Assembly (NCBI GenBank): GCA_015956445.1
Contig: WIUZ02000012.1
Span: 930,001 to 994,000, forward strand
From: Thelephora terrestris
Taxonomy: Eukaryota; Basidiomycota; Agaricomycetes; Thelephorales; Thelephoraceae
Reading direction: 5' to 3'
Length of the DNA stretch: 64,000 bases
Shown here: in pieces, positions 1-11,406 of the stretch
Layout: each line of letters starts with the position of its first letter
Numbering within the stretch: position 1 is the stretch's first letter
The notes under the pieces: generated by a model
What the model saw: the letters and a program-made list of their open reading frames with translations, nothing else
Told to the model about the DNA's origin: nothing
Databases searched by the model: none
Translations under genes and position numbers: made by a program

Positions 1-2021
1 AGTCCTCACTAATCGCCTAATCCCCATGGTTGCGAAGAGTTATCGGGATATGGCAAAAATTGCAGCTAGAAACCAGAATGTGACTCTCCAAGCGGACGGG
101 TGGACGGGTGTGAATTTCCACCATTTGCTCGCATTCATGATTTCATTCAATAACCAGGTTTGGTTTGAAACACCTTCACAAGACCTCTAATAATTGACCC
201 TTTTCTCAGATTCATACACTCAATGTTCATGATACCTCATCTGAACGGAAGACGGCTGAGAAACTTGTGATGCACCTCGAGAATGCGATCTCGACCATAC
301 GAACCGACTACTTCGCCTTTCCTGTTGCGGTTGTCACTGATGCATCCGGAGAATGTCGCAAGGCTCGCCGAGTTCTCGCACTAAAGTACCCTGACATAAT
401 GTTCCTTGATTGTTATGCTCATCAGGTCAATCTCGTTGTTGGGGATTACTTCAAATCTCAAGCATCAGTGCTGGATTCTGCGGACAATGCAACAGAGTTG
501 ATCTCTTGGCTTCGCAGCAAGACCCAGATCCTTGCATCGTTGAGAGAAGTTCAGGTCAAATATGGCGAAAATGCTGTCAAGGCGGTCATCCGTGCTGTTC
601 TCACACGATGGACAGCTCATTATCAAGCATATGCCAGGCTCTTGGACCTTCACTCAGTGCTCGTCATGGTGGTCGATATGGATTCACGCCGACCAGAGAA
701 GGAGAGGTGTGTGATTGCGGGAGACGCTAAGGCAAGAAAAAAAGCAAAGGATATGGTCATGTTAATCAAGGATAACAACTTCTGGATGTCCTTGCTTCGG
801 TATGGCCGTTATTCATGATTTACGTATGCATCTTTGACTGACAGATATCTAGGATGAAGATGCACTTAGAACCACTCGCGATCGCAGCAAATGTCACTCA
901 AGCAGCATTTTGTCGTCTTGACACAGTTCTTTTAACCTTTGGATTCCTCGTCATGCGGTACGAGCGAATGTCAGACGAGGCTGATCATGTTGCATCTACA
1001 TCAATCATCTCCAGCCTTGAGAAACGTTGGATGGCGGCGGATCAAGATATTTTTATCGCCGCTGTAATCATAAACCCCTTCTTTCGGGCAGAGCCATTTG
1101 GCCGTCATGCAAGGTTTGTTGTTGCTGGGATCATCGAGTTTCTTGGACGTCTCTATGTCCGATTCTTTCGGGAGGTACCCCCACAGGCATTCAACACTGA
1201 ACTGCGCCACTACCTCACAGAAGAGGGACAGTATTCTGAGCTGCATGCAACATGCTACAGGCACAAGGCATCAGCAAGACAACAGGTTTGTTTTACTTTC
1301 ATGTCCCCATCCCACCCAGAAACTAACAAATTTACAGGAGATACAACTAGACCCACTTGAGGTTTACCGTGATCTGAGCTTCTCCTCAGAACCACACACC
1401 CCATTTCGCTGCCTGGCCATTCGTCTCCTCTCAGTCACCGCCAACTCTGCCACTTGTGAACGCCTTTTCAGTGTGTTTGGAAACACGCTCACGAAGCTCC
1501 GAAACCGAATGGGGACTTCGACTCTGAGCTCTATTGCAGAGCTGAAGATGCATGTTCGCAACGAACACCGCCTCAATTCGACAAAGTCACGGATGAAGCG
1601 CATGTTCACCACTCGCTCGAAAACCACTTCCCTTGCCGACGAATCCTCATTGCTCTCGATGGCTGTACAGCCACCAAGCCCACAGCAAATTCCGTCAATA
1701 AGCGATGACGACACTATGTCATCAACCCACAACGAGCCCACTGCCCATATACCAGGCTTCCGCGAATTTGTCTCCGATCATCACTCTGCACCCATCAACA
1801 ATGACGAGGCACCCATCTATCCCCCACTAGGAGGCAAACTGAGCCTCAGTCAGCTCTTCAACTTTGGGAATTCACACTGGGTTGAGTTATATGAGGAATG
1901 CGCTGCAAGGAGTTTTGAGGAGGAGCTCGCATTGTATGATTTACTTAACGAAGATTCCGCAGCAGGCGAAGGCATGGAGGTTGATGTGGATGAAACGACA
2001 GCAGATATACTTCTTAGTTAG
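1..2021 (+). mobile_element. hAT-family transposase, 5' truncated by window edge
   Basis: Cut-and-paste DNA transposase remnant or element. Spliced reading: exons about 2-158, 211-799, 853-1285 and 1339-2021, with introns 159-210, 800-852 and 1286-1338, all GT-AG and 52-53 nt. The N-terminal part reads ADGWTGVNFHHLLAF, then the DUF659-like core with TDASGECRKARRVL and YAHQVNLVVGDY. The C-terminal hAT dimerisation segment is clear around 1430-1570 (TANSATCERLFSVFGN followed by LTKLRNRM and ELKMHV). No internal stop or frameshift is needed within the visible portion, so the copy looks fairly young. The zinc-finger BED domain and the 5' end lie outside the window, and I could not identify a terminal inverted repeat on the right side. 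Family assignment is confident; activity is unknown. Confidence 0.88.
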
Positions 2022-2856
2022 TTTTACAATTGTTTTTTTCCTATGCTACACTCGACGAGACGAATTTCACTTGCCCTGCAATCGCTCGGGAACGGCGGGC
2101 CGTGCAGCCATTTTTCCACGGTAATTGAGCGCCCGTTCATTCATCAGATGACTTAGATTTTGGTTCAAGTCAACGGGATTTCGCGAATCATTGACATGTG
2201 AATCACTCGCACAACACTGTGATGGCCAGGTACAACGCCTTATTGGATTTTCCTCAATTTGCTGATGTGGTTGGCTCCCGCATGCGAACCTTTTCGAACA
2301 CGATCCTCCGCCCAACACTCTTTTAGTTCGCAAAAGTCGTTGCGCCTCCAAACACCAGCCAAGGAGTGTCGGGGACGGAGGGAGCGCTGGACCGCGTCTC
2401 AAAGTCCTGACGACCATCCCCTCAATCAAATCCGTCGTGTTGTTAGCGGGTACAGGACGCTCTTGCGGTTTTGAATGTGCTTGCCCGGGCTGTGCAAACA
2501 ACCGCATACCTTCCTCTCCTTTACGAAACACAAGATGGTCCTAACTTGGATCTTGTTGTGACGGGGCGCTTACTGTATCGACCGTTTGGGAGGCATCGCT
2601 TTTGTCCCCATCTCCGAAAAACGTTTTGCGCGCACTGATCCGACTAACGCTGCCACTGTTTTACTCTGCCGGTCTGTTCTCTGTGGATATAGGTGGGCCA
2701 GGTAACGGCGGGCAGCAGGAGACAGCCCGCTTTGCTTGAGGCCTAGTGGACATCTCGAGGCTTAATGTTGCGGGGGCGCGTGTGAGTGTCCGGACGGGAG
2801 GTGTGGATGCGGAAATTCTTGTGCCGGATGTTGTGTGGGGGGGAGATAGCCCTTCT
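2022..2856. other. Intergenic, no gene recognised
   Basis: About 0.8 kb after the transposase stop. Short open frames exist on both strands but none has recognisable domains or a convincing splice structure. The right terminal end of the hAT element should fall here, but no inverted repeat can be assigned without its left end. Confidence 0.5.
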
Positions 2857-3132
2857 GATTCCCCTGGTGGTTCCAGTGCGTTAGCGGACCTCTGGATTGC
2901 TACACGAATACGTGACCAATGTCTGCTTCATATTCGCGTCCTAGTTTATGGCTCCTCGGCTTGTATTACTAAGGTCTTAGTTGGGACGGTAGTCCTTTCT
3001 AACCTGGACCCATTCATGTACAACAAAGACGGAATTTCACGTTGGCATTCGTGTAGAAGTTTGATGCTTTGCACTAAGGAATGAAATGTCAGTATTGTAG
3101 TTGCTAGGTCGTGGGGTGGGCTCACTTTATTT
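2857..3132 (-). pseudogene. Broken partial copy of the NOG2 3' end
   Basis: This stretch aligns by eye with 5425-5795, which holds the last exons and 3' flank of NOG2. Shared blocks include the phrases around 2995-3040 and 5548-5600 (tgtacaacaa then ggaattt), and 3041-3130 against 5696-5790 (gcattcgtgtagaagtttga). Relative to the intact gene it lacks about 90 bp, removing most of the last exon. It also carries many substitutions, so it cannot encode the NOG2 C-terminus. Homology stops sharply near 3132, exactly where homology to the 20.8-22.5 kb F-box unit begins. It is most simply read as a duplicated flank created when the F-box segment arrived. Confidence 0.7.
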
Positions 3133-5017
3133 GCCGTAACGCGACGAATGGTTTATAAAATAACCCAGCATCCTTGAGGGCCCGGGCTCGAGTTTGAGCC
3201 CGAAAGTCTGAGGGAAGTGCAACTAGCGAGCCTCTTTCGGAGCCTCCGCGAGTTCAAAGTCTGCGGCCGCAGTGGACGTCGGTGCCGATCGCGCACTCCT
3301 TGACCCGTGCCGCACAGTACTAGTATACACTTCGTCTGACTGCCGTGGTAGAAAGTATGTGCACGATTTCGCCCATCCTCTGACCCAACTCTGCGCAGTG
3401 GACTTGTGATAGCGCTACTGGAATGTTGACTCTTGCGCGGATCAACCGAGATGGAAGTGTGTCGGTGATTGTTGCATCCCAGTGCTCGTTTTCATCAGCA
3501 TTACAGGCACCCCGGCGCTCCAAACCCGGACTCAGAGGACTGGGCTCTACATTGGTGTTGACCGAAACCTATGTGTTCGTCCCATAGTAAACTCCTTCGA
3601 CTGGCTATAAGCCTTTGGAAAATTTTAGTTACTATTCGATCGCGTAAACCACTGCCTCTGTGCTCCCATTGACCCACTTTTGTTTCGTATCTATTTGGGG
3701 CGATGAGAATCTCGTCTAGCTATATAAGCGCCGGTGCGTTTTGCTGTCAAATTCTACCTCGGCGTAGATAAGTAGTTGAACTATCCCCCTTTTCGCTGCC
3801 TCTGGCAACAGGCTTATTACGGATTTGAATTTATTCCTTGCCCCCACGAGTTTGATGCATACTGCATGCGCTTCCCAGAGCTGGACGAGACGGCCGTCGA
3901 GGTCCATCCACTGCTTATAAGTCCATTCTCCAACAACCCTCTTCAAATCTTCGGGGTCATCAGCAAAAATATCGTGATGCGGCTCAAAGTATATCGAGAT
4001 CTTCTGCAGATCTCTGTGTTCAGGCAAGATGGTCTTGAGCGTGTTTGTGATCCAGTTGACGTCGGGTCTGAACCAGAACGCCACCTCTCTGAGCTTCGTC
4101 GCGTTGGACAAGTCGATCAAAGCTTCTGACGAATATTCTAGCACTACTTCAAGTAAGACGTTGGCACTGTCACGGAAGCGGAAGAAACTGACCGTTGCGA
4201 TCGATTTCAACGTATTCAAGGGTATCAGAACACCTCTCCACCAAAGCCATTGCCCACTGATAGTCTTCCTCGGAACTCCAGGCGAACACGAATTTCCGAA
4301 AGTGGATGCCGTTCGATAAGGCCAAAAGTCCGCGAGTGACATCCCCTATCTCTGCAGCCAGGCTAAGTGAAAGGGTTCCAGCCAACGGGGGCGAGGCTCG
4401 AGGCTCAAATACGGGACCGTGCCCGTAGTCTGATCCTATCACCCAAACTCCGAGATCTATGTCCTCAAGGAGGGGCAGGGAACAGACGAGTTCGAAGAAT
4501 TGGGAAGATGTAAGGGCCTGGGTTTTGTGAGCTACGTGAGTTCGAGAGATTTTTGAGAAATTATGGAATAAAGCGAACGTTGAAGATACCCTTATCGCAC
4601 CACATCCCCAATCGCACGACATTAGTAAACGGGCGGACCAAATTGCACCCTCCCGCAACTCCGGAGAAGATTGGGCCCACACAAGGAAAGATCAGAGAGC
4701 GGACGTGATGACCAGGCGAGCTGTCTGGATCTGGGAAAACCTTCCACCAGGTCTCAAGGTCAACGAGGGACGAGATCTCGATCCTTTTGAAAAGGTGTTT
4801 CTTGGTGCGAGGAACCCACGATTTGGCGACAAGGCAGCACATTTTGAGTCTCTGAGGTTTGTTGTGTAGGAAGTCGACGATGTAGTCCAGGATCTCTGGT
4901 GGAAGTCGTGGATCCGACATCATCGTTTTTCCACACTGATACCAAATTGCAGCCACATGTCGAGTGGTACGTCCTGTTCAGTCTAGCCTCGGCTCCATAC
5001 AGCTTGATCACCGTGAT
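3133..5017 (-). repeat. Inverted segmental duplication, copy A (F-box unit)
   Basis: The segment is homologous, in reverse orientation, to 20788-22495. Homology covers the F-box gene, about 95 bp upstream of it and about 350 bp of downstream flank, including a noncoding stretch near 3180-3300 (gagtttgagcccgaaag) matched at 22410-22440. Copy A has roughly 240 extra bases at about 3368-3605, between gtgcacgat and ataagcctttgg, which are adjacent in copy B. Noncoding flanks are still alignable, so the duplication is fairly recent. Confidence 0.8.
3716..4920 (-). CDS. F-box protein, copy A
   Basis: Predicted substrate-recruiting subunit of an SCF ubiquitin ligase. Three exons: 4920-4590, 4531-4193 and 4143-3716, with introns of 58 and 49 nt at exactly the same places as in the paralogue at 20.9 kb. 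The N-terminus is a typical F-box (MSDPRLPPEILDYIVDFLHN followed by CCLVAKSWVPRTKKHLFK, residues about 1-45). The rest is leucine-rich with no motif I can name. An ATG at 4956 in frame would add 12 residues; I chose 4920 because the paralogue starts at the equivalent codon. The last exon diverges most, and the C-terminal end (KTHRRLYS) is unlike copy B. No disabling change is seen. Substrate unknown. Confidence 0.8.
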
Positions 5018-5605
5018 TAAGCGCTTAAGCAATCACCTGCACGACAGACCTTTCAGCAGTTCGTTTTCGGAGGCATTGTGCGCGCTAGTGAAAAATGCTG
5101 GGATGTAGTCCGTGAGAGCCCCAGGCTCAGCGCGGCGTTTAAAATAAACATCCGATAAACCGAAGTTCCCGCGAGAACCACAAACGAAATATCAAGGTGG
5201 TGGAGGAGGGGAGGGGTGTCAATGGGGTTGTTCAAATCAAAGTTAACTTTCGTGAAATCCACTCATTGGCCGGCAAGAACCGAAACGATCTGACTTCTCG
5301 TTCCGACGCCCTCGCTGCAGATGGATTAGTTATGGTATGCCCCTCCACCTCTTTCTCATACTATCCCTAGGCCCCAGAATTTTCTTCACCACTCATTCAT
5401 CAGACTCAATTGCTTACAGTGGATCGCTTCTGATCCCCTGGTGGTTCTAATGCGTCAGTCGGACCTCTGCATGAATATTTGCCCATTCTTTTCTTCATCT
5501 TCACAGTATAATTTCTCGTCTTGCATCACCAATGTCTTAGTGGGGACGGTAGTCTTTCTGACCTTGACCCATTCATGTACAACAAGGATGGAATTTACAA
5601 AGTTA
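5018..5605. other. Gap with possible coding relic, then NOG2 3' flank
   Basis: Between the F-box duplication edge and the NOG2 stop. On the plus strand about 5217-5335 reads as an uninterrupted frame (VNGVVQIKVNFREIH then SLAGKNRNDL) ending in a good GT donor at 5336 and followed by an acceptor near 5420. This suggests exons of a decayed gene, but I recognise no family. Bases 5425-5605 are the part duplicated at 2857. Confidence 0.4.
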
Positions 5606-7976
5606 CTATCTTCGTTTCCGTGACTTGTCTGTCCGAGCGCTAGAGGTCAGGGCTCTCATGAGGGCTGCTTTCTTCCTGTTTTTGTTCTTCACATTAGCAT
5701 TCGTGTAGAAGTTTGAAGCTTTGCGCTGAGGAACGATATATCAGTATTGTCGTTGCTAGGTAGTAGGGTGGACTCACTTTATTTGTCGTAACGCGAGCTT
5801 CCTTCTGGACTGGAGTACCCTCCTCGTCGTCGGTGGGGACATCACCTACACCTTGCGGAAAGAATCAGTGGTCCACTCCTGGAGGGTAAAAATCTAGACG
5901 TACTTTCAACCTGATCCTCTTCCCGAGTAAACTCGTCCTCTGACGCATCGCCATCCGACTGCTCTGGCGGCGGAGCATCTTCAGGGAAGATGTCTTTCCA
6001 CGCAAGCTCATCTCCCACCTCACTTTCGTCTTCCCCATCCACGCTTCCTTCGCCTCCCTCCTCTTCGACACCGTCACCTCCCTCGCTTTCGATTGGTCTG
6101 ATATCCTCATCGACGAACGTGTTCTTCTGCATGATCGAACCCAAATTCTGTCTGACCCCAATGGCATGAAGCCGCTCCTCTTGTTCCGAACGTTCATCAA
6201 CCACCTGAGTCTTCCTCCTTCCCTTCGCTTCGTCCTTCTTTCGCTTCGCCTCCTCCGCCTTGTTCAGCTCTTCCGGCCGTTCTGGCGGAGGAACGAAAAA
6301 CGGTATCTTCCCTCTCACCCAATCGCTCAACAAGATTTTCGCGACCCCATCTAAATCCGGCTCGCCACCCTTCAGCAACCTTCCCTTCATCCTAGCCAAC
6401 TTATCCAAAACCTGGTCCGGATCAAACGGTCCCCCTGACTCGGGGACTTCGAGGTTGTAAGTCCGGGCGAGGTAAACCGGCTTCACTCGAGATAACATCG
6501 TGGGGATGTGTTCGGATGGTGTTTGTAAGGCTTCGACCCTGACCACTCCTTTGAGGACCTTGGCGGTTTGAGTGTCTTGTGCGGAGGCGGGGACGATTCC
6601 AGGACAGTCGATCAAGTAGATCTTCCTGGTGAGAGTGATGTATTGCCACACCTTTTCCACAGGAGGTTGGTAAGGTTGCAGCCTCGTTGTGAGGGAAAGG
6701 AACAAACCTTGGTCTCTCCGGGTATAGGAGCCACCCGGCACACCTTTCCGCTCTTGAGCGTGTTAATCACGCTACTTTTCCCGACGTTGGGGTATCCCAT
6801 GAACCCAACGGATATTTGCTTCTTATCGGAGTGCAGCTGTGAAAACTGTCGTAAGAGTTGGATTAACGTGCCCTTTCCGAAACTGTGGTTCGGCGAAGCG
6901 TGGAAAGCGATAGTGGGGTATCGAGGTGTGAGGTGTTGGATGTAACGAGCCTAAGGAGTCATTGAGTGGACGGGGAATCGGGCCAAGGGGGGTAGACTGT
7001 CGCTTACAGTAACCCAGTTCGGAACGAGGTCACACTTGTTAATGACCAGGACGACTTGTTTGTGGGCTTTCTCCTTCTTGATGTACTCTAAAACGGATTC
7101 GCACATCGTTCCCATTGGGTCCCGAGCGTCGAGAATATGGAGGATCACATCTGAAGAGTCGATGACCTTGTACAGCTCGCCGTAGATGCGCCGTGACGTT
7201 CCTTTCGCGTAGATTGGTTCGATGTAGTCGGCGTGAGTTTGCTCTTCGGCTGGAGCAATAACTTTAGGAGACTTAGCATTAAGTTGCATCACCGGTTTGG
7301 ATGATATACTCGCCAGGGGTGGAGGCCCCATCCTCGGTCACACCCTCCCCTTCCTGTGAGGCAGCTCCGACCTTGCTCAGCTCTTCAAAGTCTCCGACGT
7401 CCAGCCGGGGACGTTTCCGCTGGGCTTTCGGGCCAAAGGTGTCTTTGAACGGTTCCGTTTCGACGATGTGCGTTCGCTGACCATATCAAAGTAAGGATTC
7501 ATGATATCAAAAGACGAGGACATCTACCACGTACTTTTCGTAGGTTGGAGTTCGAAGCATCGTCGAGTAAGGCCATCGGCAGTTTGTTACGTCGAAGCAG
7601 GACGGAGTAGGGATCATGTTGCTTCGTCGAAAGGCTCGTCCGAAAATGATCCAAAGCCGTTTGAGATATCACTCTGGTGTTCCCTACCCAACATCAATCA
7701 ATCTCACCCCGAACGGGTCAAACTCGAATTCCACGACGTACCGAACCACCTTCTATCGGGCTGAACTCTCCCAGGCGCCGTCTCGTCCTCTCCTTTCTGG
7801 AAGGCGGCGGCTTGCACCATCTTGCCTGTGCGGTCGTAGACGGGCTTTCCGCCCTTCATCATTTTCAACCTGCTGGCTGTTTTTGCATTGTGGTAGAAAT
7901 TCTGGCCCTTGACCTTTTTCGATGCGGTGTCGGACAATTTGGCCTTCTTGGACGAGCTGGGCTTTGTAGGGGCCAT
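5606..7976 (-). CDS. NOG2: Nucleolar GTP-binding protein 2 (60S pre-ribosome GTPase)
   Basis: Circularly permuted GTPase that binds late nucleolar/nuclear pre-60S particles and is needed for their maturation and export. The start [14 protein letters not shown] leads into the NGP1NT region ([15 protein letters not shown], then [14 protein letters not shown] across an intron). GTPase motifs appear in permuted order: G4 [10 protein letters not shown]5-like FHAS, G1 [15 protein letters not shown]3 DCPGIVP. The acidic and lysine-rich tail ends in [20 protein letters not shown], typical of the family. Eight or so exons are needed; introns of about 43-60 nt restore every apparent frame break, including one inside FG|NTRV (7741-) and two near the 3' end. 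The stop at 5606-5608 lies inside the segment copied at 2857. Essential single-copy gene in fungi. Confidence 0.95.
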
Positions 7977-8943
7977 GATGATTGGCGTCTCGCAGGATGT
8001 GTGTGCGGCAGAGATTTTCTACCTTTGGCTGCATGATCGATCGATCATCCGCTCCGGCTACCTCCTCAAGTTTACTGCACCTCTCCCACCGATTAGAGCC
8101 GATTAGCCACCTACTGACTGACCGCCAAATCACTATCTGTCTCCTCCAAGCATTCTTCCTGAACTTCCGCGATGCCACTGGTATCAACCGAATGAGAAGG
8201 GGTCGAATTATACGGCAAAATCGACTCTGCTTCCGTTCCGGACTCTACCAGGAATATGGGAAGGAGTGTGTGAGCCGCGCTTTCGATATGCACTCACCAA
8301 GATCCCGGGTGAATTGAGGAGTTCCACTTATCCCAGCTATCCACCGGGTCCCTGGTAAGTTTATTGTATATGCACAAGAGGTACAGCTGATTCATTCTTC
8401 CTTTAAAATTCGCAACTTTAGGTTTCACCTCCTGTCCGCCAACTGTGGATGGATGGATGGCCGTTTGGCGTCCTTTTTGTCTGTTTGACTCCCGCTCGCT
8501 TCTGCTCTCCCCGTTTCAAAATGTGGCAGGTGGGCAGTGATACTAGTGGGATCATTCTGGCGGAGGCTGGGTATAACGCGGACAAAAATTCAGGATGAAT
8601 GACCTTCCAACTTTGAAGAATTGTTAATCCTGTCGAGCCGAGTAGCTAGCTGTAGTTATGCCAGGGCAAAGCCCAGTCGAGCTCTTCGCATTTAACCACC
8701 CCCATCGAATCTGGACTCGATCCAGTAGGAGGGGGTAACGTGACCGAGATCACAGGACATGCTTCAAGCCGCTCAGGCACGTCCCCATTCAATGATCCAG
8801 CTGCCAGAAGCTGCCAGACCATTTACTATTCCGACCGGCGAGTCGCCTCACACCACTAACGTGGCATTCAACCACCTGCCGTTCACCTCACACCGGCGGT
8901 GTGTTCAGGTGTCGAGCGACTGACTTGGTGTCTACATCTCACT
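7977..8943. promoter_or_regulatory. Intergenic region between NOG2 and kinase-like gene 1
   Basis: Divergent spacer of almost 1 kb. No gene is recognisable. Bases about 8840-8943 are homologous to 11311-11406, upstream of the second kinase copy, so the tandem duplication includes promoter sequence. A short polypyrimidine-rich stretch and four copies of ggat/tgga near 8449-8460 are the only local features. Confidence 0.5.
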
Positions 8944-10958
8944 ATGCGCTCAAGAGCAGGAGAGACGCCGCGTGAGTTCCATTGCCCTCAAGTAGTGGCG
9001 GCTCCCTAAGACACCTCATCCTTCCAGCCGAACAACTATTGGAACAGACCATCACGCATTGCCGCAAACTATCCATCGCCAAGGTCCATCTATCCCACCA
9101 CCCGTCCCCTTGATGCTGATCTGAGGCTCGTATCACCCAAGTAGAAGGAAAAGTTGGAGCTTGAGGAACTGTGCACAACTCTTAACAATCAACTCAGTCC
9201 GAATCAGTCAAACTATAACGACCTCAAGAGGCTCGTCTGTTCTCCCCCCCTCCTTAACCCATCTTTCGCTGACGTCACGAACTTACAGCTCGCTTGTCGA
9301 AGTTGAGGGACAATTGGCGGCGTGGTCAAATTACAACTTTTTCATGAGATGGAGTAAGTCCGGTTCATCCACCACCTTCTGTTAACTGATTTCTCTGCAA
9401 GTAAAAAGAGGGACAATAAAGAATGGCATCAGAACGTTCATTCAGAACCTCAACTCCATTGTGAGTCTCGTCAAGATCTGCCTCAAATTATTCGTGATGT
9501 ACTCCTGGCTTCCACAGGCCTCCAGAAACTCGCCCATCCTGCCTATTTCTGAGCCAAACAGACCACGTACGCGCCAACCACGTCGGCCGTCAGGGAGCCA
9601 TTTGGTTGAACCCAATCCACCATCTCCTGTCAAAAGATTGAACGGGGAGGTTACAAAAAAAGAAGGGATACCTTTTGCCGAGGGAAGGTACTGCGAAGTC
9701 TGGATAGGGCTATGGAATAGAAGTGGCGGCCAGACAGGCAGTGAGGAAGAGATCGGCAAGCAGGGGTCAGGTGCCAAGAAGGTAAGTGTAAATCCCACCA
9801 TTTCTATCACGTGGATGCAGTTTTCAGTAGGTGGCTTTGAAAGTGGTTAAAACACTCAAGGTGCAAGAAAAGTCAGGGAGACTAGACAGGACAGAAGGTA
9901 TGGAGAGGGCAAAGAGGGCAGAGAGGGCGCGTAAGGTTCGATCTTTTCCGACTTCCTCTACGCTCCCCGGCTAAAGCGCTCCCCACTAATCAGGGACTCG
10001 AGAGTGAAATTCTGCGGTGGCCAGAGTTACATCATCCAAATATCCTGCCGTTCTATGGTGTGTATTCGCCCAGGTTGTGACCCCAAAGGTTCTCATGGTT
10101 ATATAGGGAGGGCGGATATTGAAAAACGCCTCTACATGGTAAGTGGACCATCCCGCGGGAGAAAACATGGGTAGATTCAACTTCCTTAGGTCTTCCCATG
10201 GAGAGAAAATGGACACCTACTTGCCTACGTCAAGGATCACCCTGAAAAGAAGAAATATCCCCTGGTAGGCTCTACTGCGAATCAAGAAGAAATTGGGACT
10301 CACGTTTCACGGTTTAGCTACGTGGTTCCGCGGCTGGGCTAAACTATCTCCACTCGATGAAAGTTGTACATGGGAATGGTAAGTTTGACATGGAATTGAC
10401 GATCATACACAATCTGACACCTCATACAGTCCGATGCGTAAGTCTTTGACGGGGACGTCCTATCAACCGCTATTGACAAAAGGTGCACAGAATAACGTGT
10501 TTATTTCCGACAAGGTAAATCTCGAATGTCCCCGCCCATAGAACCTGAGTTGACGGTACACCGGTCAGGGCGAACCACAGATCTGTGACTTCGGAATCGC
10601 AAAGATCTTCCACGAAGCCCACGAGAACACGGTATCAAAGACAATGTCACCCGCAACAAATGTGAGGTATGCGGCCCCCGAGCTCATCGAACACAACAAT
10701 TTCTCCATAACCACACATTCCGACACATATTCATTCGCACTTCTGATACTCGAATGCATCACGGAAGTCCATCCCTTCTCCGACATCCCTCGTGATGCTA
10801 CGGTCATTCACTCCAGGATCGGCAAAAAGCAATCCCCAAATCGACCAGATGGTATCCCGGACGATGTGTGGGGCCTTATGAACCGTTGTTGGGTCACTGA
10901 GCCCGAGCTGAGGCCTTCAATGGACCAGGTGCACCGTTTTTTCTTAGACCTGGCTTGA
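8944..10958 (+). CDS. TKL-type protein kinase-like gene 1, predicted pseudokinase
   Basis: Multi-exon gene with introns of about 45-60 nt. A helical N-terminal region (LLEQTITHCRKLSIAK onward) and a Pro/Arg-rich linker precede a kinase domain. Visible kinase landmarks: AEGRYCEVWIGLW replacing the glycine loop, VALKVVKTLK (VAIK lysine kept), LHHPNILPFYG, MVFPWRENGHLLAYV, ICDFGIAKIFHE (DFG kept), YAAPEL and DTYSFALLILECITE. The catalytic loop, spliced from exons meeting near 10378 and 10431, reads HGNVRCNNVF: the HRD/HGD aspartate is asparagine. Arg and the second Asn of the loop remain. One intron (9231-9288) would start with GC where the tandem copy has GT, with poor donor consensus, so this copy may be mis-spliced. 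Function unknown; members of this expansion are often linked to signalling or self/non-self responses, which is inference. Confidence 0.75.
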
Positions 10959-11406
10959 CACGACGATGTACCTCTCGTTTTCGTTGGCAGGTATTTAGTT
11001 TAATATTGTACGCATTGTCAGGCTCCGCCTCTGTATAAAGCTCGGACGAAGGCTCACCTGCGCATGATGCATGAGCAGAAGCTCTTCGCAATAATTTAAC
11101 TGATCATCTCCCTCATCAGACGGACCTGCGAACCTCATTTAGTCATCGGGAGCATACAACCTATGTAATGATGAGACTGGCTTGCAGGGCTCATCCTGTG
11201 AAATATCACATTACAACCGTTCGGTAAGATTAAGGCAGTCTCGGAAAGATGACAACCACCCGAAGTTTTGAGTTGTGGCATCGCCCTGCATCGCCCGATG
11301 GACAAGCACTCCAGTCGGCAACGTGGCATCCAACTACCTGCCAGTCACCTCACACCAGTGGCGTGATCGAGTGTCGAGCGACTTATTACCAGTCTACCAC
11401 CCAACC
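10959..11406. promoter_or_regulatory. Spacer between tandem kinase-like genes
   Basis: About 450 bp. The right half (11311-11406, caacgtggcatccaactacc and on) repeats the region upstream of gene 1 (about 8861 onward), giving the likely promoter/5' leader of gene 2. Nothing else coding is seen. Confidence 0.55.

Noticed and set aside
7250-7750. Apparent frameshifts and stops in NOG2
   Set aside because: Each is removed by a GT-AG intron of 43-60 nt that restores the family sequence (for example FG|NTRVISQ and [11 protein letters not shown]).
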